Shown piece after piece: positions 32,804 through 45,537 of a stretch of 64,000 nucleotides of DNA. A program made the translations under genes and the position numbers. The stretch covers positions 55,842,288 through 55,906,287 of the forward strand of contig CM068587.1 in the NCBI GenBank assembly GCA_035048485.1. Reading direction: 5' to 3'. The first letter of the stretch is position 1. Each line of letters begins with the position of its first letter. A model generated the notes under the pieces. That model was not told where the DNA came from. It was given only the letters and a program-made list of their open reading frames with translations, and ran no database searches. The DNA comes from Pteria penguin (Eukaryota; Mollusca; Bivalvia; Pterioida; Pteriidae).

Positions 32804-35394
32804 TCAAATATTGAGTGTTCACTCTGTGGGTTAATATATGTTGGAGAGACAAAGGGACAACTCCGTACAAGAGTATCAGGTCACAGATCCAAAATAAATT
32901 GTGGTGAACACCAATTACTCTATCGCCACTTCAACCAGCCTGACCACTCTATTCTCTCAATGAAAATTAGAATTATAGAAAAAATATATCACCCCACAAA
33001 CAATGCCAATTTGAGCACTCCTTTTCGTCGGAAAAGAGAGGAATACTGGATAAGACGTCTCGGCACTGCTTCGCCCTATGGATGCAATGACAATATTTGT
33101 AGTATTGGTAATCTCACTAGTCCTGCGTGTCAATCAGTTAACGTACTCGGTTTATTCAACAAAAGCCAGAGGAGGCATCGAAGTCATGGTACACACAAAT
33201 ACAACAAACCTGAAATACATAATATTTCCTTTGATGCTCTTTTGCCATTTATAAATAAACCTTTGGGCCTTCATCACATTCGTACAAAACTTTATTCTAT
33301 TTCACTCATAAAATTACACGAGTTGTACGTATCGTCCAGACACCGTATATTTACTGATATAAGCTCTGCAGAGTATAGACTAGATGGCATTATTATGGAC
33401 ATATCGACCGCTAGACTTTTTCGTCCCGTCAAGTCAGATATTTCTATGGAAAATCTAATCGCCCTTTCATCAAAATTAAATTTGCAAATAAAGGCATTGA
33501 TTATTTAAATGTTGGCCAAATTTTAAATCATAAGTCTGTTTTAGAGAAAATACCTCCATATTTCAAAAACAAAGATCCGCCATGTATTTCCTATAGCTAC
33601 ACGCCATCAGTTGCATCCAAAATTTATAATTACAAAGGGTTTCTACAGTGTCTTGATCTTAGCAAATCTGCATGCCATCCTCAACCATGTGCATGTTCCT
33701 CATCTAATTTCGTATATTCTTCTTGTGGCCATGTCATTACTGGTGATCTCGATATAGTTAAAAACACTAAATTAAGAGAACTTTTACTTAAAGGTCCAAA
33801 ATACAGAGAACCCAGATCATTCACATGGAGCCAAAATTTTGAGAATATTATGAACTGCTGCGAAGAATATGCCACACGATGGGCAAAAAGAGAGGAAGTA
33901 CAAGTCGACACTCTTTCGGAATGGATAAAATCTATTGCAGTACTGCTGAGATCAAAAATTAAAAAATTACAAGGTTCTGTAAACACCAGATTCGAATCTA
34001 TTTTTAAAGATCCTGATGTTGTCAGATAACTTACCTTCCTCCAAGAACATTATATCATTACACCAGCAGATAAAGCATCTAATAATTATACATTTACTTG
34101 TAAGAAATATTACTTTGACAGCCTAGTGAAAGAATTAGGATTAAATTCAGCTCCAGGAAATCCTACTTATACTCTCACGAACTTTTCGGTTTCGGAAGTA
34201 CTCGAGAATCATAAATCTGTCCTCAATACGTTTGGTATTAACTCAAATAAATTGAATTTAGAACTTCAATATTTGTACTGTATTCCAAAAATGCACAAAA
34301 CTCTGTACAAACAACGCTTTATCGCTGGTTCCTCGAAGTGTTCCACAAAATCTGTATCGATGCTACTCACAAAAATATTATCAGAAATTAAATCTGGCCT
34401 TCATACATATTGCGAAACAGTATATTCCAGAAGTGGAATTAATCAAATGTGGATCCTTAAAAATTCAAAAGAGTTGTTAGAACATCTAAAATCAAAAAGT
34501 TTTACTAAAATTCACTCCATCAAGTCTTTTGACTTTTCGACTCTGTGCACAACGATCCCTCATCAGAAATTAAAAGACAGATTAGCGGAAATTATTCAAA
34601 ATGCATTTACTAGTAAAAACGGAAGCCGCAAATTCAAATATATAGTAATAGGCCACGATAAAACTTACTTTGTTAGGGAAAATTCTGATTCCAAAAATAA
34701 ATACACTGAAACAGCTGTCATCCAGATGTTGAACTTTCTTATCGATAACATTTTTGTGGTGTTTGGAGGTAAGGTTTTTCAACAAATTGTCGGCATTCCA
34801 ATCGGCACTAACTGTGCTCCGCTTCTGGTTGACATATTCCTTTATTCATACGAAGCTGAGTTCATTCAGTCTTTGCTTTCGCAAGGAAAAAAACAATTAG
34901 CTCTTGGCTTCAATTTTACTTACAGATATATAGATGACTTGCTTTCAATTAATAATCCTTCATTCGCGGATTACCTTAGCATCATCTATCCAAGTGAACT
35001 GGAGGTCAAAGAAACCACAGAAACTAGTAATTCTACTTCCTGTTTAGATATTATGTTATCTTTCGACATTAATGGTCAATTGAACACCTCACTCTATGAC
35101 AAACGTGACGATTTCAATTTCGCTATCACAAACTTTCCTTTCATAAGTAGCAACATTCCATCATCGCCCGCATACGGCGTATTCATATTTCAGTTAATAC
35201 GTTATTCCAGAGCATGTTCAAATTACAATGACTTTGTTCTGAGGGCTAGGCGACTTTCAGTTAAGCTGCTCAACCAGGGTTATATATGTGCTAGACTAGC
35301 ATCGTCACTGAGGAAGTTCTACGGTCGTTACGAGACTCTTATTACTCCATATGATATCTCGTTATCCAGACTTTTAAATGATATTCTGGACTGA
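32804..35394 (+). pseudogene. Naiad-1 Penelope-like ORF (EN-CxC-RT), unit B copy
   Basis: Permuted Penelope-like polyprotein with endonuclease before reverse transcriptase. The GIY-YIG region starts 5'-truncated; a 12-nt in-frame loss removes the Val-Tyr-Gly-Ile of the first motif, while CSLCGLIYVGETKGQLRTR and the HRSKI/LYRHF histidines remain. A linker carries the CxC motif (PCACSSSNF, near 33,687). The RT has TPADKAS (about 34,069), the palm box YIDD (34,927-34,938), LDIMLSFD and a thumb ending LNDILD. Damage: 1-nt deletion near 33,449 and TAA at 34,027. RT from 34,126 to 35,394 is open for 422 codons. Naiad-type elements with this order are known from invertebrates. Confidence 0.85.
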
Positions 35395-35712
35395 GACCGA
35401 TTCCGATCACTTTACACAGATTTGACACCTTCTATACTAGAAGGTTACCTACTTCGACTTCTCCATATATAGATACATATGGAATTCACACGATTTGACT
35501 CTTTCTACGGGTATATGTGACGGGTGTTGCTAGCAAGCAGGAGATGCTCACTCTCCCCGGGCACCTGATCTCACTCCATCACAGGGGTTCACGTATGCTC
35601 TTCAAGTAGACATATTTTGTTATTTTCCATTTGATTTTCATTTTCACTGATTTTGTATGTCCTATGGTTTCATGATTTTTGGACTTGTGGTTTGGATTTA
35701 TCCATCATCTTT
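35325..35712 (+). mobile_element. Naiad-1 downstream terminal repeat, unit B
   Basis: Last RT codons and 3' UTR, ending 'ggatttatccatcatcttt'. Pairs with 32,411-32,803 around the body. Confidence 0.8.
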
Positions 35713-36247
35713 ACATTTACATGAAATCCCAAATATCTGAATACACCACAATGTCGTTACCGACATTTGACTGATACAATTTTCAAGAAATGTAGCATAC
35801 CCACGATATTGAATTACAGATTATAGATCATCTAGATTTGTTGGGCGTTTGTTGTATTATGATGGTAATCTCATCTATGTTGAATCTGCCAGCATTAAGA
35901 GCTGAAATTAGGGAAATTAGAACATCTTGTGATACATCAAAGGTATGTCAAATTCCCAATAAATTTTTATAATTGTTTTCTTCAGGCTACTTGCTTTAAA
36001 GATGGATCCTCAAAAGATGAAAGATAATGACTTGATTCAGTTGATTGAATAACATGAATAAATAATTCTTTCTGCCTGGAAGTGTATAACATTAACATCT
36101 ATTTGAAACTTCCGTGCCACTGTATGCTTTTCTCTTTATTGGATAGAATGCATATGTAGTGTGGATTTGAAATATCGATGAGTGTTGTTTGTTGGAAATA
36201 TATATCGTATGTATAATATGTATGTACGAATGAGTGGAAAGTTTGAT

Positions 36248-36249
<2 letters not shown>
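35713..36249. other. Spacer, unit B
   Basis: Matches 11,345-11,750 and then jumps at 'ccgtgccactg|tatgcttttc' (about 36,122) to sequence found near 12,150 in A, so about 400 bp is missing from the first half of the local duplication. Confidence 0.65.

Positions 36250-36306
<57 letters not shown>
36250..36306. repeat. (TG)n microsatellite, unit B, first
   Basis: Uninterrupted TG run upstream of the first 57-bp array of unit B. Confidence 0.95.
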
Positions 36307-36309
<3 letters not shown>

Positions 36310-36511
36310 GATATTGTTTATATTTATTTTTAGATGAGTTGTTTATGATATTCATTCGTGATTATATATCAAAGCTTTTTTTCTTGTTTGTGTATTTGCT
36401 TTTGGGATCTTTTATATTTTTTCTTGTTTAAAGTCAAAACATATAACTCCATTCTTCGACATGTTGCATAGAAAATTTGACGTATGTAAAGGACATATAA
36501 GAAGCAGTGTC

Positions 36512-37345
36512 GTCTACCGTTACCACGGCCTTTACTGTCACTCTCACACTTTACTTGGGCCTTTACTGTCTTAACAGAAAAACAACACGAACGTCTACCG
36601 TCACGCCTTACCTGGGCATTTACTGTCATAACAGAAACACAACACAAACGTCTACTGTCACACCTTACCGGGGCCTTTACTGTCTTAACAGAAAAACAAC
36701 ACGAACGTCTACCGTCACGCCTTACCTGGGCCTTTACTGTCATAACAGAAACACAACACAAACGTCTACCGTCACACCTTACCTGGGCCTTTACTGTCAT
36801 AAGAGAAACAAAACACAAACGTCTACCGTCACACCTTACCTGGGCCTTTACTGCCATAGCAGACACACAACACAAACGTCTACCGTCACACATTACCTCG
36901 GCCTTTACTGTCATAGCAGAAACACAACACAAACGTCTACCGTCACACCCTACCTGGGCCTTTACTGTCATAAGAGAAACACAACACAAACATCTACCGT
37001 CACGCCTTACCTGGGCCTTTACTGTCATAGCAGAAACACAAACTTCTGACATCACACCTTACCTGGGCCTTTACTGCCATAGCAGACAAACAACACAAAC
37101 GTCTACCGTCACACCTTACCTGGGCCTTTACTGTCTTAACAGAAAAACAACACGAACGTCTACCGTCACACCTTACCAGGGCCTTTACTGCCATAGCGGA
37201 AACACAACACAAACGTCTACCGTCACATCTTACCTCGGCCTTTACTGTAATAGTAGAAACACAACACAAACGTCTACCGTCACCGCAACCTCGACTATTT
37301 CAGAGAACAAACATCTTCCGTCACTTTTTACCTCGCTCTTTTCTG
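36512..37345. repeat. 57-bp minisatellite, unit B, first array (about 14 units)
   Basis: Same unit as 12,575. Ends in the conserved exit 'gtcaccgcaacctcgactat'. ORFs on both strands are repeat artefacts. Confidence 0.9.
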
Positions 37346-37566
37346 TCTTGACAAAAAACACATAACATAACATAAGCGTGTCGCTGATTCCAATACAGAT
37401 TAGATTTACTACATATGAAAATTAATGTACCAATTTCTTTGTTTTGTTTTGTATATTTTCTTTTCTATTTTAAGTCTTTTAAGACATAAAGCTACAAGGA
37501 CTTATGTAGCAATCAAACTTTAAATTAGCTAATCTACTGACTTCGCCTTAAATTATATTGAAATAC

Positions 37567-38080
37567 GGTATCTGATCCCATAGTCTGATCTCGAAGATTG
37601 TCTTTAGACTTTCAACAAAGCAGCATTCTCTAAGAGACATCAAATGTGAATTTAAAAAAAATCTTCAGCTGCATGAATAGATATTTAAAAGATCTTTAAT
37701 AAGATGACGAATAAAATCATTTCAAAAGCCTAAACATAATGCAATGGAAGGGCATACAAGGTCAGCAATAAGTAAAAGGAAGTAATATATTAGAACACTG
37801 AGTTGCATCTAGTAAGAAACATGTATTATACCAGACAAAATAAAGATATTGGAAGAACCAGAGGTGGAATTAGCTGTCAATGAGGAGTAAGCATTCCTTG
37901 CTGACCGGCCACTACCGTCGTAATGCCATCTAGAATGCAAATGAAAGATCATCTATGTATGCTTTTCTCTTTATTGGATAGAATGCATATGTAGTGTGGA
38001 TTTGAAATATCGATGAGTATTGTTTGCTGGAATTATATATCTTATGTATAATATGTATGTACGAATGAGTGGAAATTTTA

Positions 38081-38082
<2 letters not shown>
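37567..38082. other. Duplicated flank between the two arrays of unit B
   Basis: 37,567-37,958 corresponds to 11,757-12,150. The joint 'attgaaata|cggtatctg' shows a tandem duplication of the flank-plus-array block. Confidence 0.7.

Positions 38083-38136
<54 letters not shown>
38083..38136. repeat. (TG)n microsatellite, unit B, second
   Basis: TG run ahead of the second array. Confidence 0.95.
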
Positions 38137-38139
<3 letters not shown>

Positions 38140-38339
38140 GATATTGTTTATATTTATTTTTAGATAAGTTGTTTATTATATTCATTCGTGAATATATATC
38201 AAAGCTTTTTTTCTTGTTTGTGTATTTGCTTTTGGGATTTTTTAATATCTTTTCTTGTTTAAAGTCAAAACATATAACTCCATTTTTCGACATGTTGCAT
38301 AGAAAATTTGACGTATGTAATGGACATATAAGAAGCAGT

Positions 38340-39715
38340 GTCGTCTACCGTTACCACGGCCTTTACTGTTTCAGCATAAACACAGATCACAAACGTCTAC
38401 CGTTACACGCTGCTTCGGCCTTTACTGTCTTAACAGAAACACAGACCACAAACATCTACCATTACACAGTACCTCGGCCTTTACTGTCATAGCAGACACA
38501 CAACACAAACGTCTACTGTCACACCTTACTTGGGCTTTACTGGCATAGCAGACACACAACACAAACGTCTACTGTCATACCTTACCTGGGCCTTTACTGT
38601 CATAACAGAAAAACAACACGAACGTCCACCGTCACGCCTTACCAGGGCCTTTACTGTCATAACAGAAACACAACACAAACGTCTACTGTCACACTTTACC
38701 TGGGCCTTTACTGTCTTAACAAAAAAACAACACGAACATCTACCGTCCCGCCTTACCTGGGCCTTTACTGTCATAACAGAAACACAACACAAACGTCTAC
38801 CGTCACACCTTACCTGGGCCTTTACTGTCATAGCAGAAACACAACACAAACGTCTATCGTCACACCTTACCTGGGCCTTTATTGTCATAGCAGAAACACA
38901 ACACAAACGTCTACCGTCACACTTTATCTGGGCCTTTACTGTCTTAACAGTTAAACAACACGAACGTCTACCGTCACACCTTACCTCGGCCTTTACTGTC
39001 ATAACAGAAACACAACACGAACGTCTACCGTCACACCTTACTTGGGCCTTTACTGTCATAAGAGAAACACAACACAAACCTCTACCGTCACACCTTACCT
39101 GGGCCTTTACTGTCATAGCAGAAACACAAATGTCTACCGTCACACCTTACCTGGGCCTTTATTGTCATAAGAGAAACACAACACAAATGTCTACCGTCAC
39201 ACCTTACCTGGGCCTTTACTGCCATAGCAGACACACAACACAAACGTCTATCGTCACACATTACCTCGGCCTTTACTGTCATAGCAGAAACACAGCACAA
39301 ACGTCTACCGTCACACCCTACCTGGGCCTTTACTGTCATAAGAGAAACACAACACACACCTCTACCGTCACACCTTACCTGGGCCTTTACTGTCATAGCA
39401 GAAACACAAACTTCTACCATCACACCTTACCTGGGCCTTTACTGCCATAGCAGACACACAACACAAACGTCTACTGTCACACCTTACCTGGGCCTTTACT
39501 GTCTTAACAGAAAAACAACAAGAATGTCTACCGTCACACTTTACCTGGGCCTTTACTGCCATAGCAGAAACACAACACAAACGTCTACCGTCACATCTTA
39601 CCTCGGCCTTTACTGTAATGGTAGAAACACAACACAAACGTCTACCGTCACCGCAATCTCGACTTTTTCAGAGAACAAACATCTTCCGTCACTTTTTACC
39701 TCGCTCTTTTCTGTC
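38340..39715. repeat. 57-bp minisatellite, unit B, second array (about 23 units)
   Basis: Same unit and same exit sequence as the first array. The shared order of variant units ('cttaacagaaaaacaacacg' alternating with 'cataacagaaacacaacac') with 36,550-36,800 supports local duplication. Confidence 0.9.
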
Positions 39716-40477
39716 TTGACAAAAACACATAACATAAGCGTGTCGCTGATTCTAATACAGATTAGATTTACTACATATGAAAATTAATGTACCAATTTCT
39801 TTGTTTTGTTTTGTATATTTTGTTTTCTATTTTAAGTCTTTTAAGACATAAAGCTACAAGGACTTATGTAGCAATCAAACTTTAAATTAGCTAATCTACT
39901 GACTTCGCCTTAAATTATATTGAAATACTTATGCATTTATATACAGTGAACAACTTGGATAGGTTACTAGCAAAAGTCCTCCGACTTCAAAAAGACAAAT
40001 GTCTTCTGTTTTCTCTTGCCCAACACAGCAGTCTGAAAGCTCCAAACAACTTATACACAATTTCCTCTGGATTTGACTGCATCCATAGCCACCGAGATTG
40101 TCATTTTCTCATAGAAGTTGCCACACTTGACATCGTTCTAGACGCAGACCAATAGGACTGTCGACTTTATCTATAGACACATTATCTTAATAACAAAATT
40201 TAAATAAAGAACTCTCATGCTTTTTTCATTATACTTTTTTATTGAGAAATGAAAGCTATTTCATAAATACGTACACAGCACATTACCAACTCAGTCAAAA
40301 TTTCTTATCATAATATAACGTAAACGATACAGAAATATTCTACAAATAAGAATGGCATGTAAAAGGAGGCAGAGATATGTACAAATGACTGTGCCTTAGG
40401 ATGACAAAAATATGTCGATATCGAAAAATACTTTAAAATAATAATACTAATATTAACTGTTGGTGTAACGTAATATG
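39716..40477. other. Flank of second 57-bp array, no gene seen
   Basis: Collinear with 14,931-15,605 and 63,030-63,785. Confidence 0.6.
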
Positions 40478-40750
40478 CTTTTGCACTGACTTAAAATATA
40501 TACTTTAAATTTGCCGTCATGAAATTATGTAAATTACTCTAAAACTAAGGAGTATCTCCCTCAGGCATAGCTCTGTCCTTAGATTAATTCTTTGGTTCAC
40601 TTTTTCGGTCATTTTGGTTACAATACTGCTCTTCAAATATTTACATGATATGAGAATTCCAACCATTCGGCTACGAGCATCACTGAAGAGACATAAGTTG
40701 TCGAAATGCGCATCTGGTGCACAAAATTAAAATGTATATATTTTCTATAT
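40478..40750 (-). mobile_element. 273-bp insertion with 8-bp duplication, unit B only
   Basis: Flanked by GTAATATG at 40,470-40,477 and 40,751-40,758; unit C has a single GTAATATG at the matching place (about 63,784-63,791). The reverse strand contains 'caccagatgcgcatttcgac' and 'gagctatgcctgagggagat', known to me as a dispersed repeat in bivalves. No ORF and no inverted ends, so the class is open. Confidence 0.8.
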
Positions 40751-40799
40751 GTAATATGTTTAAGACATTGGGGAAATATCATTGTGCCCTATAGGAGAG

Positions 40800-41280
40800 T
40801 CATGGATCACTGATATTCAGTGATGACGGCAGGTGTCAGGTAGAATATTCAATGGTGACGGAAGGTGTCTTGGAGGATATTCAGCGATGAAGGAAGATTG
40901 TTGATATGATATTCAGTGGTGAAGGCAGAGGATATTTAATGGTGAGGACAAATATCTGGGAGGATTTTCGATGGTGGCAGAAGGTGCCTTAGAGGATATT
41001 AAATGGTAACGGAAGATGTCCAGGACGGTATAAAATGATGAATATATGTATGTGGTATGGTATTCAATGGTGAAGGAAGGTGTCTGGAAGGAATTTCAGT
41101 GATGAAGACAGATATCTGGGAGGATATTCAATGGTGATGGAAAGTGTCTGGGAGGATATTCAATGGTAAATGCAGGTATTTGGGAGAATATTAAATGAAG
41201 AAGGAAGGTCTGTGGCAGAATATTCAATAGTAACAGAAGGTATCTGGGAGCAATACAATTATGAAGGCATAAGTCTAGGG
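40800..41280. repeat. 32-bp tandem repeat, unit B (about 15 units)
   Basis: Same family as 15,655, about twice as long. Confidence 0.85.
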
Positions 41281-43320
41281 GAGTAAATGTATTTTGCTTT
41301 GTTGCCCCACCGGAAATGAAAACTCAATATACATATATGTAAGCAAAGTTTCAATATGTAAAAATAGCATTTCATCTTATGCCATTTTACTGTATATATA
41401 TTTACAATATTCAAAAACAACACACAAAAATACACAGTATACAGAGCAAACGTTTGAGTATTTACATATAGTGAATTATGGAGTATAATTAACATTAATA
41501 ATCAATCAAGTGATCTACAGTTGCTTAAGTCTATTCCAAAATTCTTTGTCGTTACGAGACTCTTATTACAAAATTTCAATTGTTTCAATTGTATTACTGT
41601 TTCCACAAACAAAGATCAATATTCATTATGCAAAAATTATTATTATAGGGATGTTGATGTTGATTTGATAGTAAATAATTGCAAAGCTACGAAGAGATAT
41701 AGTGCAGAAAAATATTTTGTTTTTTGTTATCACAAAAACTAGGTAATAAATATTCATTAATGAAAAAGTCATGGAAATTTTATAAATGCAAAACACAATA
41801 GTAACTGGTGTTAATTGACTACGACACTAACAACAACAGCAGTCATTCCAGGACCCCTGAAATTCAGAGGTGAGATCAGGTACCCAGAAGGAGTGAGTGT
41901 CTCCTGAATGGCTAGACAAACCCGCTATGAATGACGTTCCATACAAAGGAAACAAAAGTAACTCAGTACTATATATATATGATTGAATATGAATAAATAT
42001 TCATGCGCATCATATTTACGTTCACCTGATTAGACATTTCCTTTTGTGATTTACTGAGGGGAAATCCCGTTGTAATAAATGATTCTGGGTCACTCACTTC
42101 AATTTGATTTTCTTTTTTGAAGACATATCAAATTCTCTTACATTTTCTAATTTTCTCACTATAGTTCACTATTTTATAACCGAAAACGTAAATTTTAATT
42201 GCTTAATTTCTTTCTGTTGATTAATTTCTTTGATTGCTTAATTTCTTTCTTTCAAACCACACCATTTGTTTGGCTTTTGTCAAATTAAATGACCGTCCTA
42301 AGTCGGTATCGTAATTGCACTACAATCAAATATTTTGTAATATGTTATATGTTCTAGTATATTATTTATATTCATGTATCCATGGTGACTTCTGCCACAT
42401 AACTGAGCCAGTAACTCCTCTTTTTTCTTTCTGTATTGTATTATGTAGTTTCAATCACTAAAATGTCATTGTGAATTTGTACGCGCAATACGATGGCAGA
42501 GGTTGACTTGTGTAATCACTATTCTAAGATTAGTACGAATAACAAAATTCCGGTGTATGCTCATTGCAATACTTCAGAACATTGTCTATCCATCAATCAA
42601 AACTTTTGTTTGTAAATACATTAGATCTAAGTTACGTTTATGCTTAACAATGTGCTCATGAAATCACACAGGAAGCCTGATATTTTACCACAGATCTCAG
42701 TAGTATACATGGCAACAACAAATATCCTGCCGTAAATAAACGAACAATATCGGTAAACTGTCAAATTTGTACTTTGATTACTAATGTACGGATAAGAATT
42801 TGATAATAAATCAACTATAATATCTCAGTTTTTATTCCCTTGGGAACAAGGTAGATGGATTTCATCTGCATTTCAGACCGTGGCTATATTAAACCTTTTC
42901 AAGAAAATTTATTTGCCTTTAGTTATCGTTAAATTGCGATGTATTTAAACAAAATGAAAAGAAAATTTGTTTTAATTGACACCTTCTCTCCTTTATGATG
43001 CATTTATATCAAGCTTTATATAGATGTGTAGTTTTGGGATGAGATAACATGATTGTCTAAAGGTATACTCGCATCATTGACGACGAATCAATATTATATA
43101 GGTCAAGGTGTCGTAATTCTAGGGTCAATCTCAATTTTGACACAATCTTGCCGGAAGATTTCATTCGCAGGTACAAACTAAATATCGATACGATTTAAAT
43201 GTACGTTAGATTTCACAGAAGTATCGATGTTCATGAACTCTACAAAACATGCTTCATGAATTGCGGTATCAGTTAACAGAACATTAATCTGTGCAGTTAG
43301 GAACCTTAAACTAAGGGGTA
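41281..43320. other. Spacer, unit B, with a Naiad-2 tail
   Basis: No host gene. It keeps the empty sites for the 1.73-kb element (TATA at 41,334) and for the unit A SINE (41,777). 42,256-42,430 is a Naiad-2 3' end ('accatttgtttggcttttgt' to 'cagtaactcctcttttttct'). About 42,715-43,320 is absent from unit A. Confidence 0.65.
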
Positions 43321-43580
43321 AGCCGGTGTGGCCTAGTGGATAAGATATTCCGCTTATGATCGAAAAGTCCCCGGTTCGACTCCCTCCTTGTACTTTCGGG
43401 TAAGACAGTAAAAATCGAGGTTCCCATGTCACGGTAGTTGTGGCACGAAAAAGATCCCCATTACTTCGGATGGCTCCATTGCAAAGATTAGAAATATCTA
43501 TGCGATGTTTCATGCACACGCCGACACCATATACGTGAAATAATAAAAGAGTGAAGTTAGACAATAATCAATCAATTTCA
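43321..43580 (+). mobile_element. tRNA-derived SINE, full length, unit B
   Basis: Head 'gccggtgtggcctagtggat', B box 'ggttcgactccctc', tail 'acaataatcaatcaatttca'. Unit A holds the same insertion without its head. Confidence 0.85.
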
Positions 43581-43596
43581 GGGCAAGAGACGACGG

Positions 43597-44215
43597 CCAG
43601 TGTAACTGTTCGGGGCAAGAGGTATTGGTTAGTATACCTGGGCATGACAAGAAGTGTTGACTAGTATCATCATCAAGGCAGGAGTTGTTGACTAGTATAT
43701 CTTGCCAGGGCAAGGTTGACTTATTTTCCTGGACTAGTAATGAAAAGTTGGTTGATACACCTAGTCACGTGTGTTGAATTAATTTACCTGGTAGGGACAA
43801 AAGGTGTCGATTAGTACTTTTTAATGGAAAAGGTATCGACTAATTTACCTGGTCATGGCATGATGTGTCGACTTAATTACCTTTTTATGGCATGATGTGT
43901 CGACTAATTTACCTGGTCGGGGCAAGAAGTGTCGACTAATTTACCTGGTCAGAGCAAAAAGTGTCTACTCATTTACCTGGTCAGGTCAAAAGCTGTCTAC
44001 TCATTTACTTATTCATAGCAACAATTTACCTGTTCAAGGTAAGAGGTGTCGACTAATTTACCAGATCTAGACACTACTCATTTACCTGGTCAGCACAAGG
44101 ATAGCCAACTAATTTTCCTGGTCAGCGTAAGAGGTGTCGCCTAATTTACCTGGTCCGGGCAAGCGGGATGAAAAGTTGACTGATTATTTGTTCAAGAGAA
44201 GAAAGTATTGACTAT
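43597..44215. repeat. 32-bp array, unit B tail
   Basis: Same family as 20,339, about 18 degenerate units. Some internal units differ by deletion between A and B. Confidence 0.85.
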
Positions 44216-45537
44216 TGCATTTGCATGCTCATGTGCTAGCAAATACACATCTGTGTAACTGAATCCTCTGTCTCTTGTCTTGGGATAAGGCAGTCTTATG
44301 CAAGTTCATGCAACTTTATGTTATATGCAACCAAACCCAACAAGTTATCTAGGCATTTTTGGTATGCAAAATTTAAAAATATATTTCAATGAATACATAT
44401 TGAAGGTAGATGTCTTGGAGGATATTCATTAGAGAAGGCACAGGTCTAGGGCAGTACACGGGTTTAATAGGTCACTACTGCCGAGCTAATCACCTAACCC
44501 CCCCCCTAGAAATGCACAGAATATACAGACAGGACAGGAGAAACAGTTCAACACAGAGGACAGAGTTGAAGGCGATGACAATTAAGAGGGAAATTGTAGT
44601 GTAAAAAATAATGGCCAATTGTCTTTTCATTATGTCAATAAAGCAACTCTCAGAAAAAAAACGACAAAGATAATAAATATACAATTAATACATTGAGAAT
44701 ACGAAACTGTAGTAGTAACTGCGGCGCTTCCGGTAACGAATTTGCTGGACAAGGACTCTGCAGACTAGAACTGAGCATAGTCGTTCCTTAAACTAGAACT
44801 GAAGGAAGTCATCTCCTGTATGGCGAGATACTACCGCCATAAAGGCCTAAGAGGGAGTAAAACAATAAATGATAGCAAATGTGTATTGAACTATACCAAA
44901 AAAAAAAGCAATCACGAGTCCCATGAAGAAGCAGGTATGGAATGAGGCAGCATGGCGGCAACATTTCTTTTGCTTTGCTACCTTTGCTGTAATTTCAAAA
45001 TGAGATCAGAAGAATAAGGTAATCAGGCTTAGTCGGTTGAATTTATAATTTTAAACAATGTTGAAAAAGTCAAATATTTAGTTAAAACTTTTTAAATCAT
45101 TTAACATGTAGACACTTTGCACTAATATAATCCATTGATATTTTACAATACAAATGAATACGCTGAAAATGTAGTTAAGTTTGTACAACAAATTTTGATC
45201 AAAACGTTCATTTCACAGCCAGTGAGGGTTTTATACGTTAATGTAATTGCATTTCATATAAACATCCGTTGCTGGCGATAATTATGTTTTAATGGTGGTT
45301 AATATGGTTTGAGATTCCCACTCCAATTTTCTCGATATCTCGAGTTAATTATCTCCAGCTTTCATGTTGCGTTATCCCTGAAATTATTTAGCCGCAATTA
45401 CCAACTAATCAAGCAACTAATGAACCAACCAAGAAAATACAGATTGTTACAAAAAGTAAGTTAGGTATGTTTAATGTTTTATTCAAACCTTTAAGATATG
45501 GTCAGGTAGGAACATTTCCTTTTGACTAGTAAAAATA
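44216..45537. other. Spacer between units B and C
   Basis: AT-rich, no gene or element recognised. 44,400-44,548 matches the end of unit A, after which A breaks off at the junction at 21,053; the rest occurs once in the window. Confidence 0.6.

Noticed and set aside
33681..33986. 101-codon minus-strand ORF (also 48,351-48,719)
   Set aside because: Antisense shadow of the Naiad-1 CxC linker and RT.
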